Position numbers and translations under genes: made by a program. Below, piece after piece: positions 36,893 through 47,586 of a stretch of DNA of 64,000 nucleotides (within the stretch, counting starts at the first letter, position 1; each line of letters starts with the position of its first letter). The notes under the pieces are model-generated. The model made no database searches. It was given only the letters and a program-made list of their open reading frames with translations, and was not told where the DNA came from. This DNA comes from Xanthomonas phaseoli pv. phaseoli. Lineage in GTDB: Bacteria; Pseudomonadota; Gammaproteobacteria; Xanthomonadales; Xanthomonadaceae. Where the stretch lies: contig CP094243.1 in NCBI GenBank assembly GCA_022749655.1, forward strand, positions 2,852,001 to 2,916,000, read 5' to 3'.

Positions 36893-38683
36893 ATGTCCGC
36901 TTACAAGATCACAGAACACAAGTACGACATGGTCGTGGTGGGCGCCGGTGGCGCCGGCCTGCGCGCTACGTTCGGCCTGGCCCAGAAGGGCCTGCAGACG
37001 GTCTGCCTGACCAAGGTCTTTCCGACCCGTTCGCACACCGTGGCAGCGCAGGGCGGTATTTCTGCAGCGCTGGGCAACATGGGCGAGGACGACTGGCGTT
37101 ACCACTTCTACGACACCATCAAGGGCTCCGATTGGCTGGGCGACCAGGACGCGATCGAGTACATGTGTCGCGAAGCCATTCCGGCCATCATCGAACTCGA
37201 ACACTACGGTGTGCCGTTCTCGCGGACCGAGGAGGGCAAGATCTACCAGCGCCCGTTCGGCGGCATGACCACCAAGTACGGCGAAGGCCCGTCGGCGCAG
37301 CGTACCTGCGCCGCAGCCGACCGGACCGGCCATGCCATGCTGCATACGTTGTATCAGCAGTCGTTGGCGCACAACGCACGCTTCATGATCGAGTACTTCG
37401 CGCTCGATCTGATCTTCGACGAAGAAGGCGTTTGCCGTGGCGTGCTCGCACTGGACATGGCCGAAGGTTCGCTGCATCTGTTCCGCGCCCACGGGGTGGT
37501 GCTGGCGACCGGCGGTTACGGCCGTGCCTACTTCAGCGCCACCTCCGCCCACACCTGCACCGGTGACGGCGGCGGCCTGGTGATGCGAGCCGGCCTGCCC
37601 TTGCAGGACATGGAATTCGTGCAGTTCCACCCCACCGGCATCTACGGTGCGGGCTGCCTGATCACCGAAGGCGTGCGCGGCGAAGGCGGCATCCTGCGCA
37701 ACAGCAATGGCGAGCGCTTCATGGAGCGCTACGCACCGCATTACAAGGATCTGGCGTCGCGCGACGTGGTGTCGCGTTCGATGACGGTGGAAATTCGCGA
37801 AGGCCGTGGCGTGGGCGAGCACAAGGATCACATCCTGCTCGACCTGACCCACCTTGGTCCGGAAGTGATCAACGAAAAGCTGCCCGGTATCGCCGAAAGC
37901 GCACACATCTTTGCCGGCGTGGACGTGACCAAGCAGCCGATCCCGGTGCTGCCGACCGTGCACTACAACATGGGCGGCATTCCGACCAACTTCTACGGCG
38001 AGGTCGTGCGCAAGCAGGGTGACGATGCGGATGCCGTGGTGCCGGGCCTGTATGCCATCGGCGAGGCGGCGTGCGTCTCGGTCCATGGTGCAAACCGTCT
38101 GGGTTCGAACTCGCTGCTGGACTTGGTGGTGTTCGGTCGCGCGGTCGCCAACCGCTGCGCCGAGACGGTCAAGCCCAATCAGCCGCACAAGACCCTGCCG
38201 TCCGATGCCTGCGACAAGGCCTTGGGCCTGCTGGACAAGCTGCGTCATGCCAACGGCTCCACGCCGACGGCCGTGATCCGCGACAACATGCAGCGCACCA
38301 TGCAGTCGGACGCCGCCGTGTTCCGCACCAGCAAGACGCTGAAGGAAGGCGTGGACAAGATGGCCGAGATCTTCGCCACCTTCGAAGACGTCAAAGTGTC
38401 GGACCGCTCGCTGGTGTGGAATTCGGACCTGATCGAGACCTACGAATTGAACAATCTGCTGCTCAACGCGGTAGCAACGATCAATTCGGCCGAACAGCGC
38501 AAGGAAAGCCGTGGCGCGCATTCGCACGAGGACTTCCCGGACCGTGACGATGTCAACTGGCAGAAGCACACGCTGGTGACCGTCGACGACAAGGGCAAGT
38601 GCGAGTTCGATTACCGTCCTGTGCACATGTACACGCTGAGCAAGGACGTGGACGTGGTCCCGCCGAAGCCGCGCGTTTACTGA
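36893..38683 (+). CDS. sdhA: Succinate dehydrogenase flavoprotein subunit
   Basis: Intact 596-residue catalytic subunit. FAD Rossmann motif [17 protein letters not shown], covalent-FAD His in [14 protein letters not shown], active-site regions [17 protein letters not shown] and [20 protein letters not shown]. Oxidises succinate to fumarate and passes electrons to SdhB. Flavinylation should need the SdhE-like gene at 39806 and, for assembly, the SDHAF4-like gene at 35855. Confidence 0.97.
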   Translation: MSAYKITEHKYDMVVVGAGGAGLRATFGLAQKGLQTVCLTKVFPTRSHTVAAQGGISAALGNMGEDDWRYHFYDTIKGSDWLGDQDAIEYMCREAIPAIIELEHYGVPFSRTEEGKIYQRPFGGMTTKYGEGPSAQRTCAAADRTGHAMLHTLYQQSLAHNARFMIEYFALDLIFDEEGVCRGVLALDMAEGSLHLFRAHGVVLATGGYGRAYFSATSAHTCTGDGGGLVMRAGLPLQDMEFVQFHPTGIYGAGCLITEGVRGEGGILRNSNGERFMERYAPHYKDLASRDVVSRSMTVEIREGRGVGEHKDHILLDLTHLGPEVINEKLPGIAESAHIFAGVDVTKQPIPVLPTVHYNMGGIPTNFYGEVVRKQGDDADAVVPGLYAIGEAACVSVHGANRLGSNSLLDLVVFGRAVANRCAETVKPNQPHKTLPSDACDKALGLLDKLRHANGSTPTAVIRDNMQRTMQSDAAVFRTSKTLKEGVDKMAEIFATFEDVKVSDRSLVWNSDLIETYELNNLLLNAVATINSAEQRKESRGAHSHEDFPDRDDVNWQKHTLVTVDDKGKCEFDYRPVHMYTLSKDVDVVPPKPRVY

Positions 38684-38686
38684 TCG

Positions 38687-38896
38687 ATGCGCATGCAGCG
38701 ACCCACCGTTGCCTTGGCATCGCCCGCCATCGCCTCTGCGCGTGGCACCGAGTCGATGCAGCAGTTTGGTCGTCGCATGACGCTGGAGCAGCGCCGGCAC
38801 ATGGCCGGCCGCTGCGCGACTGCTTCGGCAGTGGCATCCGTCATCTTTACCTTCATGCGCACGGTGCGGTTGTCGTCCGCGCCGCGCATCGCCTGA
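38687..38896 (+). CDS. Possible small ORF between sdhA and sdhB
   Basis: A 69-codon frame beginning [20 protein letters not shown] and ending [11 protein letters not shown], filling most of the unusual 229-bp sdhA-sdhB gap. Composition is Ala/Arg/Ser-rich with one moderately hydrophobic stretch ([11 protein letters not shown]). There is no recognisable family and no good ribosome-binding site. It may be only a high-GC open frame. Confidence 0.25.
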   Translation: MRMQRPTVALASPAIASARGTESMQQFGRRMTLEQRRHMAGRCATASAVASVIFTFMRTVRLSSAPRIA

Positions 38897-38912
38897 GCCA
38901 ACGAGAGCAGCT

Positions 38913-39695
38913 ATGGCAGAGTTCACCCTCCCCAAGAATTCAAAGATCGGCAAGGGCAAGCATTACCCTGCAAAGGGCGCCAAGAACACGCGCACCTTCA
39001 AGGTCTACCGCTGGGATCCGGACGTCGACGCCAATCCGCGCACCGACAGCTACGAGATCGATCTGGATAAATGCGGCCCGATGGTCCTGGACGCGCTGAT
39101 CAAGATCAAGAACGAGATCGACCCGACGCTGGCGTTCCGTCGCTCCTGCCGCGAGGGCATTTGCGGCTCGTGCGCGATGAACATCGACGGTACCAACACG
39201 CTGGCCTGCACCAAGGCGATTGCCGCGTGTGGCAAGTCTGAGGTGCCGATCTACCCGCTGCCGCACATGAGCGTGATCAAGGACCTGGTGCCGGATCTGA
39301 CGCATTTCTACGCGCAGTACGCGTCGATCAAGCCGTGGATCCGCACCCAGACGCCGCCGCCGCCGGACCGAGAGCGCCTGCAGTCGCCGGAAGACCGCCG
39401 CAAGCTCGATGGATTGTACGAATGCATCCTGTGCGCGTGCTGCTCGACCAGTTGCCCAAGCTACTGGTGGAATGGCGAGCGGTATCTGGGCCCGGCGATC
39501 CTGCTGCAGGCTTATCGCTGGATCATCGATTCGCGCGACGAAGACACCGGTGCGCGTCTGGACGATCTGGAAGACCCGTTCAAGCTGTATCGCTGCCACA
39601 CCATCATGAACTGCGCACGGACCTGCCCGAAGGGCTTGAACCCGGCGTTGGCGATCGCCGAAATCAAGAAGTTGATGATGGCGCGTCGCGCCTGA
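38913..39695 (+). CDS. sdhB: Succinate dehydrogenase iron-sulfur subunit
   Basis: 260 residues relaying electrons from FAD to quinone. [2Fe-2S] cysteines in [16 protein letters not shown], [4Fe-4S] ligands in [17 protein letters not shown], [3Fe-4S] ligands in [17 protein letters not shown]. Intact; followed by a terminator-like hairpin. Confidence 0.97.
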   Translation: MAEFTLPKNSKIGKGKHYPAKGAKNTRTFKVYRWDPDVDANPRTDSYEIDLDKCGPMVLDALIKIKNEIDPTLAFRRSCREGICGSCAMNIDGTNTLACTKAIAACGKSEVPIYPLPHMSVIKDLVPDLTHFYAQYASIKPWIRTQTPPPPDRERLQSPEDRRKLDGLYECILCACCSTSCPSYWWNGERYLGPAILLQAYRWIIDSRDEDTGARLDDLEDPFKLYRCHTIMNCARTCPKGLNPALAIAEIKKLMMARRA

Positions 39696-39735
39696 TCGCA
39701 CGGCAATGATTCCCCACCACGGGGAAGTGGTTCGC

Positions 39736-39775
39736 AGCGGCACCGGCCCTTGGGTCAGGTGCCGCTGTCGTTTTT
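39736..39775 (+). terminator. Terminator after sdhB
   Basis: AGCGGCACC (39736-39744) pairs with GGTGCCGCT (39758-39766) and is followed by TTTTT at 39771-39775. It separates sdhCDAB from sdhE, so sdhE may have its own promoter or depend on read-through. Confidence 0.75.
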
Positions 39776-39804
39776 GGCCCGCCATGCGGTGCGGTGGAGA
39801 CTGA

Positions 39805-40456
<652 letters not shown>

Positions 40457-40479
40457 CGTCCCTTTCCCGGTTGAACCGC

Positions 40480-41721
40480 ATGTTCAAACCTATTCCGGTT
40501 GCCATCGGCCTGCGCTATCTGCGTGCCAAGCGGCGCAATGGCTTCATCTCGTTTATTTCGATGGCGTCGATCCTGGGGATCGCCCTGGGCGTGACCGTGC
40601 TGATCACCACGCTTGCAGTGATGAGCGGTTTCCAGAAGGAAATCCGCGACCGCCTGTTGCAGATGGCTGCCCACGCCACGGTCAGTGCAGAAGGTGCGCC
40701 GATGCGCGATTGGGAGCATGCGGTCGAGGTCGCCATGTCCGATCCGCGCGTAGCCGGTGCCGCGCCCTACATCGAAACCGAATCCTTATTGCAGGGGCCG
40801 CGCAAGCAGCCGGCCATCGTGCGCGGCGTGATTCCTGCCGAAGAAGGCAAGGTGTCGGTGCTGGCCAAGAAGATGCAACAGGGCTCGGTCGACAGCCTGA
40901 CGCCTGGGTCGTACAACATCGTCATCGGCAAGGAGTTGGCGTTGTGGCTTGGCGTGGATGTCGGCGACAGCATCGTCGTGTTGCTCAGCGACACCCAGGC
41001 GACGCCGCTGGGCGCGATGCCGCGGCTCAAGCGTTTCACCGTGAGCGGTATTTTCGAGGCCGGATACAACGAGATCGACCGCGGCCTCGCCGTGGTGAAC
41101 ATGCAGGACCTGGCGCGCGTGCTGCGCATGGATGGCGTCACCGGCGTGCGTCTGCGCCTGCATGACATGGATCAGGCCTGGCCGGTGGCGCGCGATCTGG
41201 CGGTGAAGTTGCACGGCCCGTATCGGGTCAGCGACTGGACCCAGGAAAACGCCAACCTGTATCACTCGTTGAAGATGGAAAAGACCGTGATGGGCATCCT
41301 GCTGTCGCTGATCGTGGCGATGGGGGCGTTCAACCTGGTGTCCTCGCAGGTGATGTTGGTGACCGACAAGCAGGCCGATATCGCCATCTTGCGCACGCTC
41401 GGGCTGTCGCCGGGCGGGGTGATGCAGGTATTCATGGTGCAGGGCTCGTTGATCGGCTTCATGGGTACCTTCATGGGCGTGATCGGCGGCATCGTGCTGA
41501 CGCTCAACCTTGAACGCATCCTCGGTGTGATCGAGACGATTTTCAGCGTCAAGTTGCTACCCGAAGACGTGTACTACATCACCGGCCTGCCGACCGATAT
41601 GCAGACCCAGGACGTGGTGGTGATCACCGTGGTGGCATTGGTGATGAGTTTCCTGGCGACCTTGTACCCGGCGTGGCGCGCCTCGCGCACCCAGCCGGCG
41701 GAGGCGCTGCGTTATGAATGA
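40480..41721 (+). CDS. lolC: Lipoprotein-releasing system permease LolC/LolE
   Basis: 414 residues, FtsX/MacB-type permease with four TM helices: one near the N-terminus ([20 protein letters not shown]) and three at the C-terminus, with a periplasmic domain between. The motif [28 protein letters not shown] is conserved in LolC/LolE. With LolD it detaches lipoproteins from the inner membrane for LolA. ATG 40480 ([18 protein letters not shown]) preferred over TTG 40471. Overlaps lolD by 8 bp. No separate lolE is next to it. Confidence 0.92.
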   Translation: MFKPIPVAIGLRYLRAKRRNGFISFISMASILGIALGVTVLITTLAVMSGFQKEIRDRLLQMAAHATVSAEGAPMRDWEHAVEVAMSDPRVAGAAPYIETESLLQGPRKQPAIVRGVIPAEEGKVSVLAKKMQQGSVDSLTPGSYNIVIGKELALWLGVDVGDSIVVLLSDTQATPLGAMPRLKRFTVSGIFEAGYNEIDRGLAVVNMQDLARVLRMDGVTGVRLRLHDMDQAWPVARDLAVKLHGPYRVSDWTQENANLYHSLKMEKTVMGILLSLIVAMGAFNLVSSQVMLVTDKQADIAILRTLGLSPGGVMQVFMVQGSLIGFMGTFMGVIGGIVLTLNLERILGVIETIFSVKLLPEDVYYITGLPTDMQTQDVVVITVVALVMSFLATLYPAWRASRTQPAEALRYE

Positions 41722-42448
41722 GATCCGGGAAACGTCCGTGCAAATACCAGAACAGGCAACTGCGGTGATCCGCGCCGAAGCGCTGGCCAAGACCTACGCC
41801 GAAGGCAAGATGCGCACGCCGGTATTCGATGGCCTGGACCTGTCGGTGGCCACCGGCGAAACCGTGGCGATCGTGGGCGCCTCCGGCGCCGGCAAGAGCA
41901 CCTTGCTGCATCTGCTCGGCGGGCTGGATATTCCGACCTCCGGCGAAGTGTATGTGGCCGGCGAGCGCATGTCGGCGCTGTCCGACGCGCAGCGCGGCAA
42001 GCTGCGTAACCAGGCACTTGGCTTCGTCTACCAGTTCCATCACCTGCTGCCGGAATTCACCGCGTTGGAGAACGTGATGATGCCGGTGCTGTTGTCCGGC
42101 AAGGATGTTGCCGTTGCCAAAAGTCAGGCGCTGCAACTGCTGGAATCGGTCGGGCTTGGGCATCGCGTCGAACACAAGCCCAGCGAACTCTCCGGCGGCG
42201 AGCGCCAGCGCTGTGCGGTGGCGCGTGCACTGGTCAACAGGCCAGGCTGCGTGTTGGGCGACGAGCCCACCGGCAATCTCGACGACAAGACCGCGGGCAC
42301 CGTGTTCGAGCTGATGCTGGAGCTCAACCGCGCCCAGCGCACCAGCCTGGTGTTGGTGACGCACGACCGCGGCCTGGCACGCCGCCTGGACCGCGTACTG
42401 GAGCTACACCAGGGCAAGCTGCGCGAATTGGCGCCGTCTGCGGTGTGA
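41714..42448 (+). CDS. lolD: Lipoprotein-releasing system ATPase
   Basis: 244-residue ABC ATPase. Walker [10 protein letters not shown], the LolD-characteristic [21 protein letters not shown] segment, signature [15 protein letters not shown], Walker [12 protein letters not shown] and [12 protein letters not shown]. Partner of the upstream LolC permease, 8-bp overlap. Intact. Confidence 0.94.
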   Translation: MNEIRETSVQIPEQATAVIRAEALAKTYAEGKMRTPVFDGLDLSVATGETVAIVGASGAGKSTLLHLLGGLDIPTSGEVYVAGERMSALSDAQRGKLRNQALGFVYQFHHLLPEFTALENVMMPVLLSGKDVAVAKSQALQLLESVGLGHRVEHKPSELSGGERQRCAVARALVNRPGCVLGDEPTGNLDDKTAGTVFELMLELNRAQRTSLVLVTHDRGLARRLDRVLELHQGKLRELAPSAV

Positions 42449-42656
42449 GCGCATGGCGAAGCGGTCGGCTGGCAGACCGATCGCATTGCCGATGAGCGTG
42501 GAAACTTCGGCGGGCGCCGGTGCCGTGACCGTTAGCCGAAATGGTGGCGCTTTTGAAGTGCAGTGGCAGCATACGATCGCATGCTGCGCGATTGCCAGGG
42601 CACATGCCGCTGCTCGCCGCAGGCCAATGCAGCCTGCGGCGATGCCACGGCATCGG

Positions 42657-43722
42657 TCAAGGAATGATGCGCAGCGCCCGCAGGCGGGTAAACAGTTCAA
42701 AGAACGAGGCGCGGCTGTCGTAGAAGTCCAGGAAGCCCAGTTCGCGGCTCTTGGTCATGTCGTTGACGCACTCGATCTCGCGGCCCAAGTCGGCATCGGT
42801 ATGCCACCACGATGCAAGCCGATTGACGTCGGACTCTACCAACGCGTGTTGCGCGGCCACCTCAGCCCACAGGGCAGGTGCGGTTTGGCTCATGCGTGGC
42901 TCCAGCGGTTCCGGCACAGCGGGGCAGGGCGCAGCGTCGAGTTCGAAGAACTTCGCAATCTCGCCCCACATCCAGCGCCAGCGGAACACATCGCCATTGA
43001 CGGTGTTGAAGGCCTGATTGCGCGCCGCGGGACTAAGCCCGGCCCAGGCCAGTTGGCGGCCCAGCAGCCCGGCATCGGTGAGGTCGGTGAGGCTGTTCCA
43101 CTGCGCTTGCGAGCCGGGGAACACGAACGGCTGCCCGGTGTGCTTGCACAGCGATGCATACACCGCCAGCGTCACGCCCATGTTCATGGCGTTGCTGCCG
43201 TTGGCCATGCCGATCATGGTGTGCGAGCGATGTACGCTCCAGCCGAAGCCATGCATGCTGCGCATGCGCAAACAGCAGGTCTTCCAGCGTGTAGTAGAAG
43301 TTTTCGCCCGGCTGGCGCGGCTCGCTTTCGCGAAACGGCGTCTCGGCCTTGCCGCTTCCGTAATTTTCGAACGCGCCAAGGTAGTGCTTGGTGCCGGTGA
43401 CCAGCGCCATGTGCTGCAGCGGCGCATCGCTGAGCGCATCGCACAGGTGCCGCATCATCGCGCCATTGGCCTGGACGTTCTCGCGCTCGGTATCGCGACG
43501 GGTCCAGGTGCAGAAGAACACGTGGGTAATCGGTAGACCACGTAACGCACTGTTGGTGCTGTCGGCGTCCAGCAAATCCGCCGCGACCGGAATGACACCG
43601 TCGTGGGGCAGTGGTCGGCGTGCGAGGCCGTACACGGTCCAGCCGTCGGCGAGCAGCACGTTGGCAAGGTTGTAACCGGAGATGCCGGTCACACCGACGA
43701 TCAATGCAATGCCTTTACGCAT
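42657..43722 (-). CDS. PRISE-type short-chain dehydrogenase/reductase, frameshifted
   Basis: NAD(P)-dependent SDR of the progesterone 5-beta-reductase/iridoid synthase (PRISE) group, about 354 residues joined. N-terminal LIVGVTGISGYNLANVL nucleotide motif, FFCTWTRRDTE, ALVTGTKHYLGAFENYG, and the active-site Tyr region ENFYYTLEDLLF. At about 43250-43262 the frame changes by one extra base (or two missing), after which HGFGWSVHRSHTMIGMANGS continues to the C-terminal RLRALRIIP. Bacterial members reduce activated C=C bonds; the substrate is unknown. Confidence 0.82.
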
Positions 43723-44016
43723 GGGGAGGCTCCTGAGAAACGGATTTCACCTTAGCGGCGACACCATGAAATCGGGGCGAACGCTGTGCCACAGGGCGTG
43801 CTGCGCCGTTGATCCCTCGAGCTGGTGCGGCATGCATCGTCACGTGTGCACGGTTCCACGCACTGCATCAAGTGGTTGGGTGCCACAGTCCTTCTTTCGT
43901 ATTTGCAATCAGCGACGGCCGCGGCCGTGTTCTTCCTACCCAGGCTTGGGCAGATTTCCGCTGTGCGCGGAAGGTGTCGCAATTTAAGGTGAAGACGTTG
44001 ATCGATAGGGTCAGGG

Positions 44017-46563
44017 ATGGCGACCGACAGCATTGAGGTGTCAGCGCACGTAGCGCCGCGGCAGATGGGATCGGCGGTGGCCAGTGCGGCCACGTTATTG
44101 CTGGGCGTGGCGGCGTGCGCCTGGTCGCCCATACTGCTTCCGCGCATGGTTTACGTCGTCTGCGTGTGTGTCGCGTTGCTGGGCAGCGGCGTGACGGTGT
44201 GGCTGCGCCCGCGCCGGAGTGCGTTATTGCTGGCCGGGGCAGCGACACTCTTCGGATTCGGAACGATGGGGTGGCAGGTAACCGATGCCCTGCAGTCGCA
44301 ACTGCCTCCGCAGGATGAAACACGCGATATCACCGTGCGCGGACAGATTGTCGGGCTACCGACCGCCGAGCAACGCCGTACCCGTTTTCAGTTGCGCGTG
44401 GACCAGGCGCCGGCGCAGCCGGCGGGCACGCGCGGCAAGCTCCTGCAGCTGGCCTGGTACGACGACTTTGGCGCCGAGCGCATCGGCCCGCGCGCGGCAC
44501 TACATGCAGGTGCGCGTTGGCAGCTTCGGCTCAAGCTGCGTGCGCCACGCGGCTTGCGCAATCCCGGAGGCTTCGATGCCGAGCGCCAGGCAGTGGCGCA
44601 ACGCATCGCTGCGACGGGCTATGTGCGCATGCCTGCTACCGCACGCCAGATCGCGCCGCCGCAAGGCGTGGATGCGTGGCGCGAACGGATGTCGCAACGC
44701 ATCGCCGAGCGTGTCGGCGGCCCCTCTGCGCCGTACCTGCAGGCGCTCGCGCTTGGAGATACCCGCGGGCTGGACGATACGGCGTGGGCAACGTTGCGCG
44801 CGACCGGGCTCAGTCATCTGATCGCCATCTCTGGATTTCATGTCGGGCTGGTCGGGGCATTCTTCGTGCTGCTGGTCGCTGGCATCTGGCGCTGGCAGCC
44901 GCGACTGGGCACATTCATGCCGCGTCTGCATGCGGCATCGATTGCCGCGCTGCTCGGCGCTGCGGCCTACGCGCTGTTGGCTGGTCTGGCGCTGCCCACG
45001 GTACGCACCGTGTTGATGATTGGGGTGGTGGCCCTCGCCAGGGTGCTGCGGCGACGCGCCTCGACCGCGCACGTCCTCTCGCTCGCCTTGTTGGCGGTGT
45101 TGCTGTGTGACCCGCTCAGCGTGCTGGTGGCTGGCTTCTGGCTCAGCTTCGCCGGCGTGGCATGGCTGGTCTGGTGCCTGCCGTCCGACGATCGCGCCAT
45201 CGTGCGCGGCTTCCTGTCTGCGCAGACCGTGGCCACCGTTGGCCTGCTGCCGTTGACGGTCAGCCTGTTCGGGCAGGCGTCGCTGGTCGGGCCATTTGCC
45301 AATTTGGTCGCCATTCCGTGGTGGACCTTCGTGGTGGTGCCGCTATGCCTGTTGGGGACCGCCCTCGAAGCGATCTACCCAGGTAGCGGCGTGTGGGCAT
45401 GGCAGCTTGCCGGCTGGTGCTTTGAGCTGACCTGGCCGGGGTTCGTCTGGCTCGGGCAAACCGCGGTCGCGTTGTGGTGGGTGCCCGAGTCCGATGGGGT
45501 TGCCCTGATCGCCGCCTTGCTCGGTGCGTTCTGGCTGTTGCTGCCGCGCGCGACGCCGGGTAAATCTTTGGCGGCGCTGCTGTGGTTGCCGCTGCTCTGG
45601 CCCGATCGCGAGCTACCCGCCGCAGGCGAGGCGGACGTGCAGGTGCTGGATGTGGGCCAGGGCTTGGCGGTGCTGGTGCGCACGCAACGCCATGCGCTGT
45701 TGTTCGATACCGGTCCGGCGGTACGCGACGGGTTCGATGCTGGCGAGCGCGTGGTGCTGCCGGCGTTGCGCGCGCTTGGCGTGCGCCGGCTGGACGCCAT
45801 CGTGCTCAGCCATGCCGACGCCGATCATGCCGGTGGCTATGCCGCGGTGCGCACAGGGCTTCCGGTGGCACGCACGGCTGCGCCACCGGGTGCGCCGTTG
45901 GACGTCACTGCACGTTGTCGTGCCGGGCAGCAGTGGGAGTGGGACGGGGTGCGCTTCCGCTTCCTGCATCCCGATGTTGGCTTTCCTTACCTACGCAATC
46001 AATCCAGCTGCGTGCTGCGGGTCGAGACCGCGTCTGCGAGCGCACTGTTGCCGGGCGATATTGGCGAAATCGTCGAGCGCCGACTGCTGCGCGGGCACGC
46101 CGCGGACCTGCGTGCCGACCTGGTGATCGTCCCGCACCACGGCAGCGCCGACGGCTCGCAAGCCGCCTTCATCGCCGCGACCGGAGCACGCCTGGCGCTG
46201 GTCTCGTCCGGTCATGGCAACAGATTCGGCCATCCGCGCGCCGAGGTCGTGCAACGCTGGAAGTCGGGCGGAGCAGAGGTGCTGGACACCGCCCAGGCGG
46301 GAGCGATCCGGGTTTGGCTCGGTGCCGCAGGCCTGCAACTGCGCGAGCGACGGCGCTGGCAGCCGCGGCTATGGGATGCTGCGGAACGGCGGCGGTCGGC
46401 TGCTATCCTATCGGTCAGCGAACAGGCGGCCGCGTTGCCGGAGGAATCGAATCGTGTTGGAGCTGGTCAAGGCAGGCGGTTGGCCGATGGTGCCGTTGCT
46501 GTTGCTGGGCGTGATCGCCCTGGCGATCGTGCTGGAGCGTCTGTGGAGCTTGCGCCGCAATGA
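44017..46563 (+). CDS. comEC: ComEC/Rec2 competence DNA-uptake channel
   Basis: 848-residue polytopic membrane protein thought to carry transforming DNA across the inner membrane. N-terminal DUF4131/OB region, competence domain with LSHLIAISGFHVGLVGAF and FWLSFAGVAWLVWCLP, and a C-terminal metallo-beta-lactamase-like domain (VQVLDVGQGLAVLV, IVLSHADADHAGGYAA, VPHHGSADGS). The stop lies 110 bp inside exbB in another frame, a long overlap that may indicate an unseen frameshift in the last codons. Followed by exbB-exbD-msbA-lpxK, the order seen around E. coli ycaI-msbA-lpxK. Confidence 0.9.
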   Translation: MATDSIEVSAHVAPRQMGSAVASAATLLLGVAACAWSPILLPRMVYVVCVCVALLGSGVTVWLRPRRSALLLAGAATLFGFGTMGWQVTDALQSQLPPQDETRDITVRGQIVGLPTAEQRRTRFQLRVDQAPAQPAGTRGKLLQLAWYDDFGAERIGPRAALHAGARWQLRLKLRAPRGLRNPGGFDAERQAVAQRIAATGYVRMPATARQIAPPQGVDAWRERMSQRIAERVGGPSAPYLQALALGDTRGLDDTAWATLRATGLSHLIAISGFHVGLVGAFFVLLVAGIWRWQPRLGTFMPRLHAASIAALLGAAAYALLAGLALPTVRTVLMIGVVALARVLRRRASTAHVLSLALLAVLLCDPLSVLVAGFWLSFAGVAWLVWCLPSDDRAIVRGFLSAQTVATVGLLPLTVSLFGQASLVGPFANLVAIPWWTFVVVPLCLLGTALEAIYPGSGVWAWQLAGWCFELTWPGFVWLGQTAVALWWVPESDGVALIAALLGAFWLLLPRATPGKSLAALLWLPLLWPDRELPAAGEADVQVLDVGQGLAVLVRTQRHALLFDTGPAVRDGFDAGERVVLPALRALGVRRLDAIVLSHADADHAGGYAAVRTGLPVARTAAPPGAPLDVTARCRAGQQWEWDGVRFRFLHPDVGFPYLRNQSSCVLRVETASASALLPGDIGEIVERRLLRGHAADLRADLVIVPHHGSADGSQAAFIAATGARLALVSSGHGNRFGHPRAEVVQRWKSGGAEVLDTAQAGAIRVWLGAAGLQLRERRRWQPRLWDAAERRRSAAILSVSEQAAALPEESNRVGAGQGRRLADGAVAVAGRDRPGDRAGASVELAPQ

Positions 46564-47116
46564 GGTGACGCCGCCGGGCCTGGGTGAGGAAGTGCGCAAT
46601 TGGGCCGCGCGCGGCAATCTGGATCCCACCCACATCGAGTCGCTGCGCCGCAATTCGCCGCTGGGCGCCTTGCTGGCCGCCGCGCTGGACGTGCGCGGCC
46701 GCCCGCGCGATGTGATTCGCGAACGTATCGAAGACACCGGCCGGCATGTGGTGCATCGCATGGAGCGCTATCTGAACGCGTTGGGCACGATCGCATCGGC
46801 CGGGCCGTTGTTGGGTCTGCTTGGTACCGTGGTCGGCATGATCCAGATGTTCTTGGGCATCCTCGATCACGGCGTAGGCGATGTGAATCAGCTCGCCGGC
46901 GGCATCGGCAAGGCGCTGGTGTGCACTGCCACCGGCATGATCATCGCTGTGCCGGCATTGATGGCACATCGCTTCTTCAAGGGGCGCATCGCCGGTTACA
47001 TCATCGAGATGGAGCAGGAAGCCACCTTGTTGCTGGACACCATCGATGGTCGAGTCGTGCCTGCAGCCGTCGCCCCGGCCGCAGCGGGCGCCAAGCCCGT
47101 CACGGCGAAGGGTTGA
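46454..47116 (+). CDS. exbB: ExbB/TolQ-type proton channel protein
   Basis: 220 residues, three TM helices: MVPLLLLGVIALAIVLERLW near the N-terminus and LGTIASAGPLLGLLGTVVGMIQMF and CTATGMIIAVPALMAHRFF near the C-terminus, the MotA/TolQ/ExbB pattern. Start GTG 46454 is set by GGAGGA at 46440-46445. With ExbD it converts proton-motive force into mechanical work on TonB- or Tol-like partners; no tonB is adjacent, so the partner is unknown. Confidence 0.88.
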   Translation: MLELVKAGGWPMVPLLLLGVIALAIVLERLWSLRRNEVTPPGLGEEVRNWAARGNLDPTHIESLRRNSPLGALLAAALDVRGRPRDVIRERIEDTGRHVVHRMERYLNALGTIASAGPLLGLLGTVVGMIQMFLGILDHGVGDVNQLAGGIGKALVCTATGMIIAVPALMAHRFFKGRIAGYIIEMEQEATLLLDTIDGRVVPAAVAPAAAGAKPVTAKG

Positions 47117-47119
47117 CGG

Positions 47120-47586
47120 ATGCGCATCGGCAGCGACCGAAGCCAGGACGAGCCGCATATCGACCTGGTGCCATTGATTGACGTCATCCTCGTCCTCATC
47201 ATTTTTTCGTGGTGACCACGACCTTCGACGCACGTTCCACGCTGCAATTGCAGTTGCCGACCGCCAGCGACCAGCACACCAGTGCGCCGCCGCGTTCCTT
47301 GAGCGTGCTGGTCAATGCCGATGGGCGTTATTTCATCAACGATCAGGAAGTGCTGCGCTCGGATGTGGATTCGCTCAAGCAGACCATCGCCCAGATCGCC
47401 GGCGATGATCGCGAACAGACCGTGCTGCTGATGCGCGCCGATGCGCGGACCCCGTACCAGGCCGTGGTGACCGCGCAGGATGCGCTGGGCCAGCTCGGCT
47501 TCCGGCGCATTGCCATCGCCACCGCGCCGCCGGCCAGCGCCACCAGTACGACCGGCAAGACAAGCACCAACGGAACCCGCCAGTGA
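47120..47586 (+). CDS. exbD: ExbD/TolR-type protein, frameshifted at a T-run
   Basis: 155 residues when corrected: ATG 47120 gives [20 protein letters not shown], where the TM helix with its conserved Asp ([17 protein letters not shown]) is cut by one T missing from the run 47202-47207. The main frame then reads [15 protein letters not shown] and the periplasmic ExbD domain [20 protein letters not shown]. Three bp after exbB and 4-bp overlap with msbA, so one transcript. Confidence 0.88.

Noticed and set aside
36446-38959. 837-codon minus-strand open frame
   Set aside because: Antisense of sdhA; composition typical of a GC-rich reverse complement.
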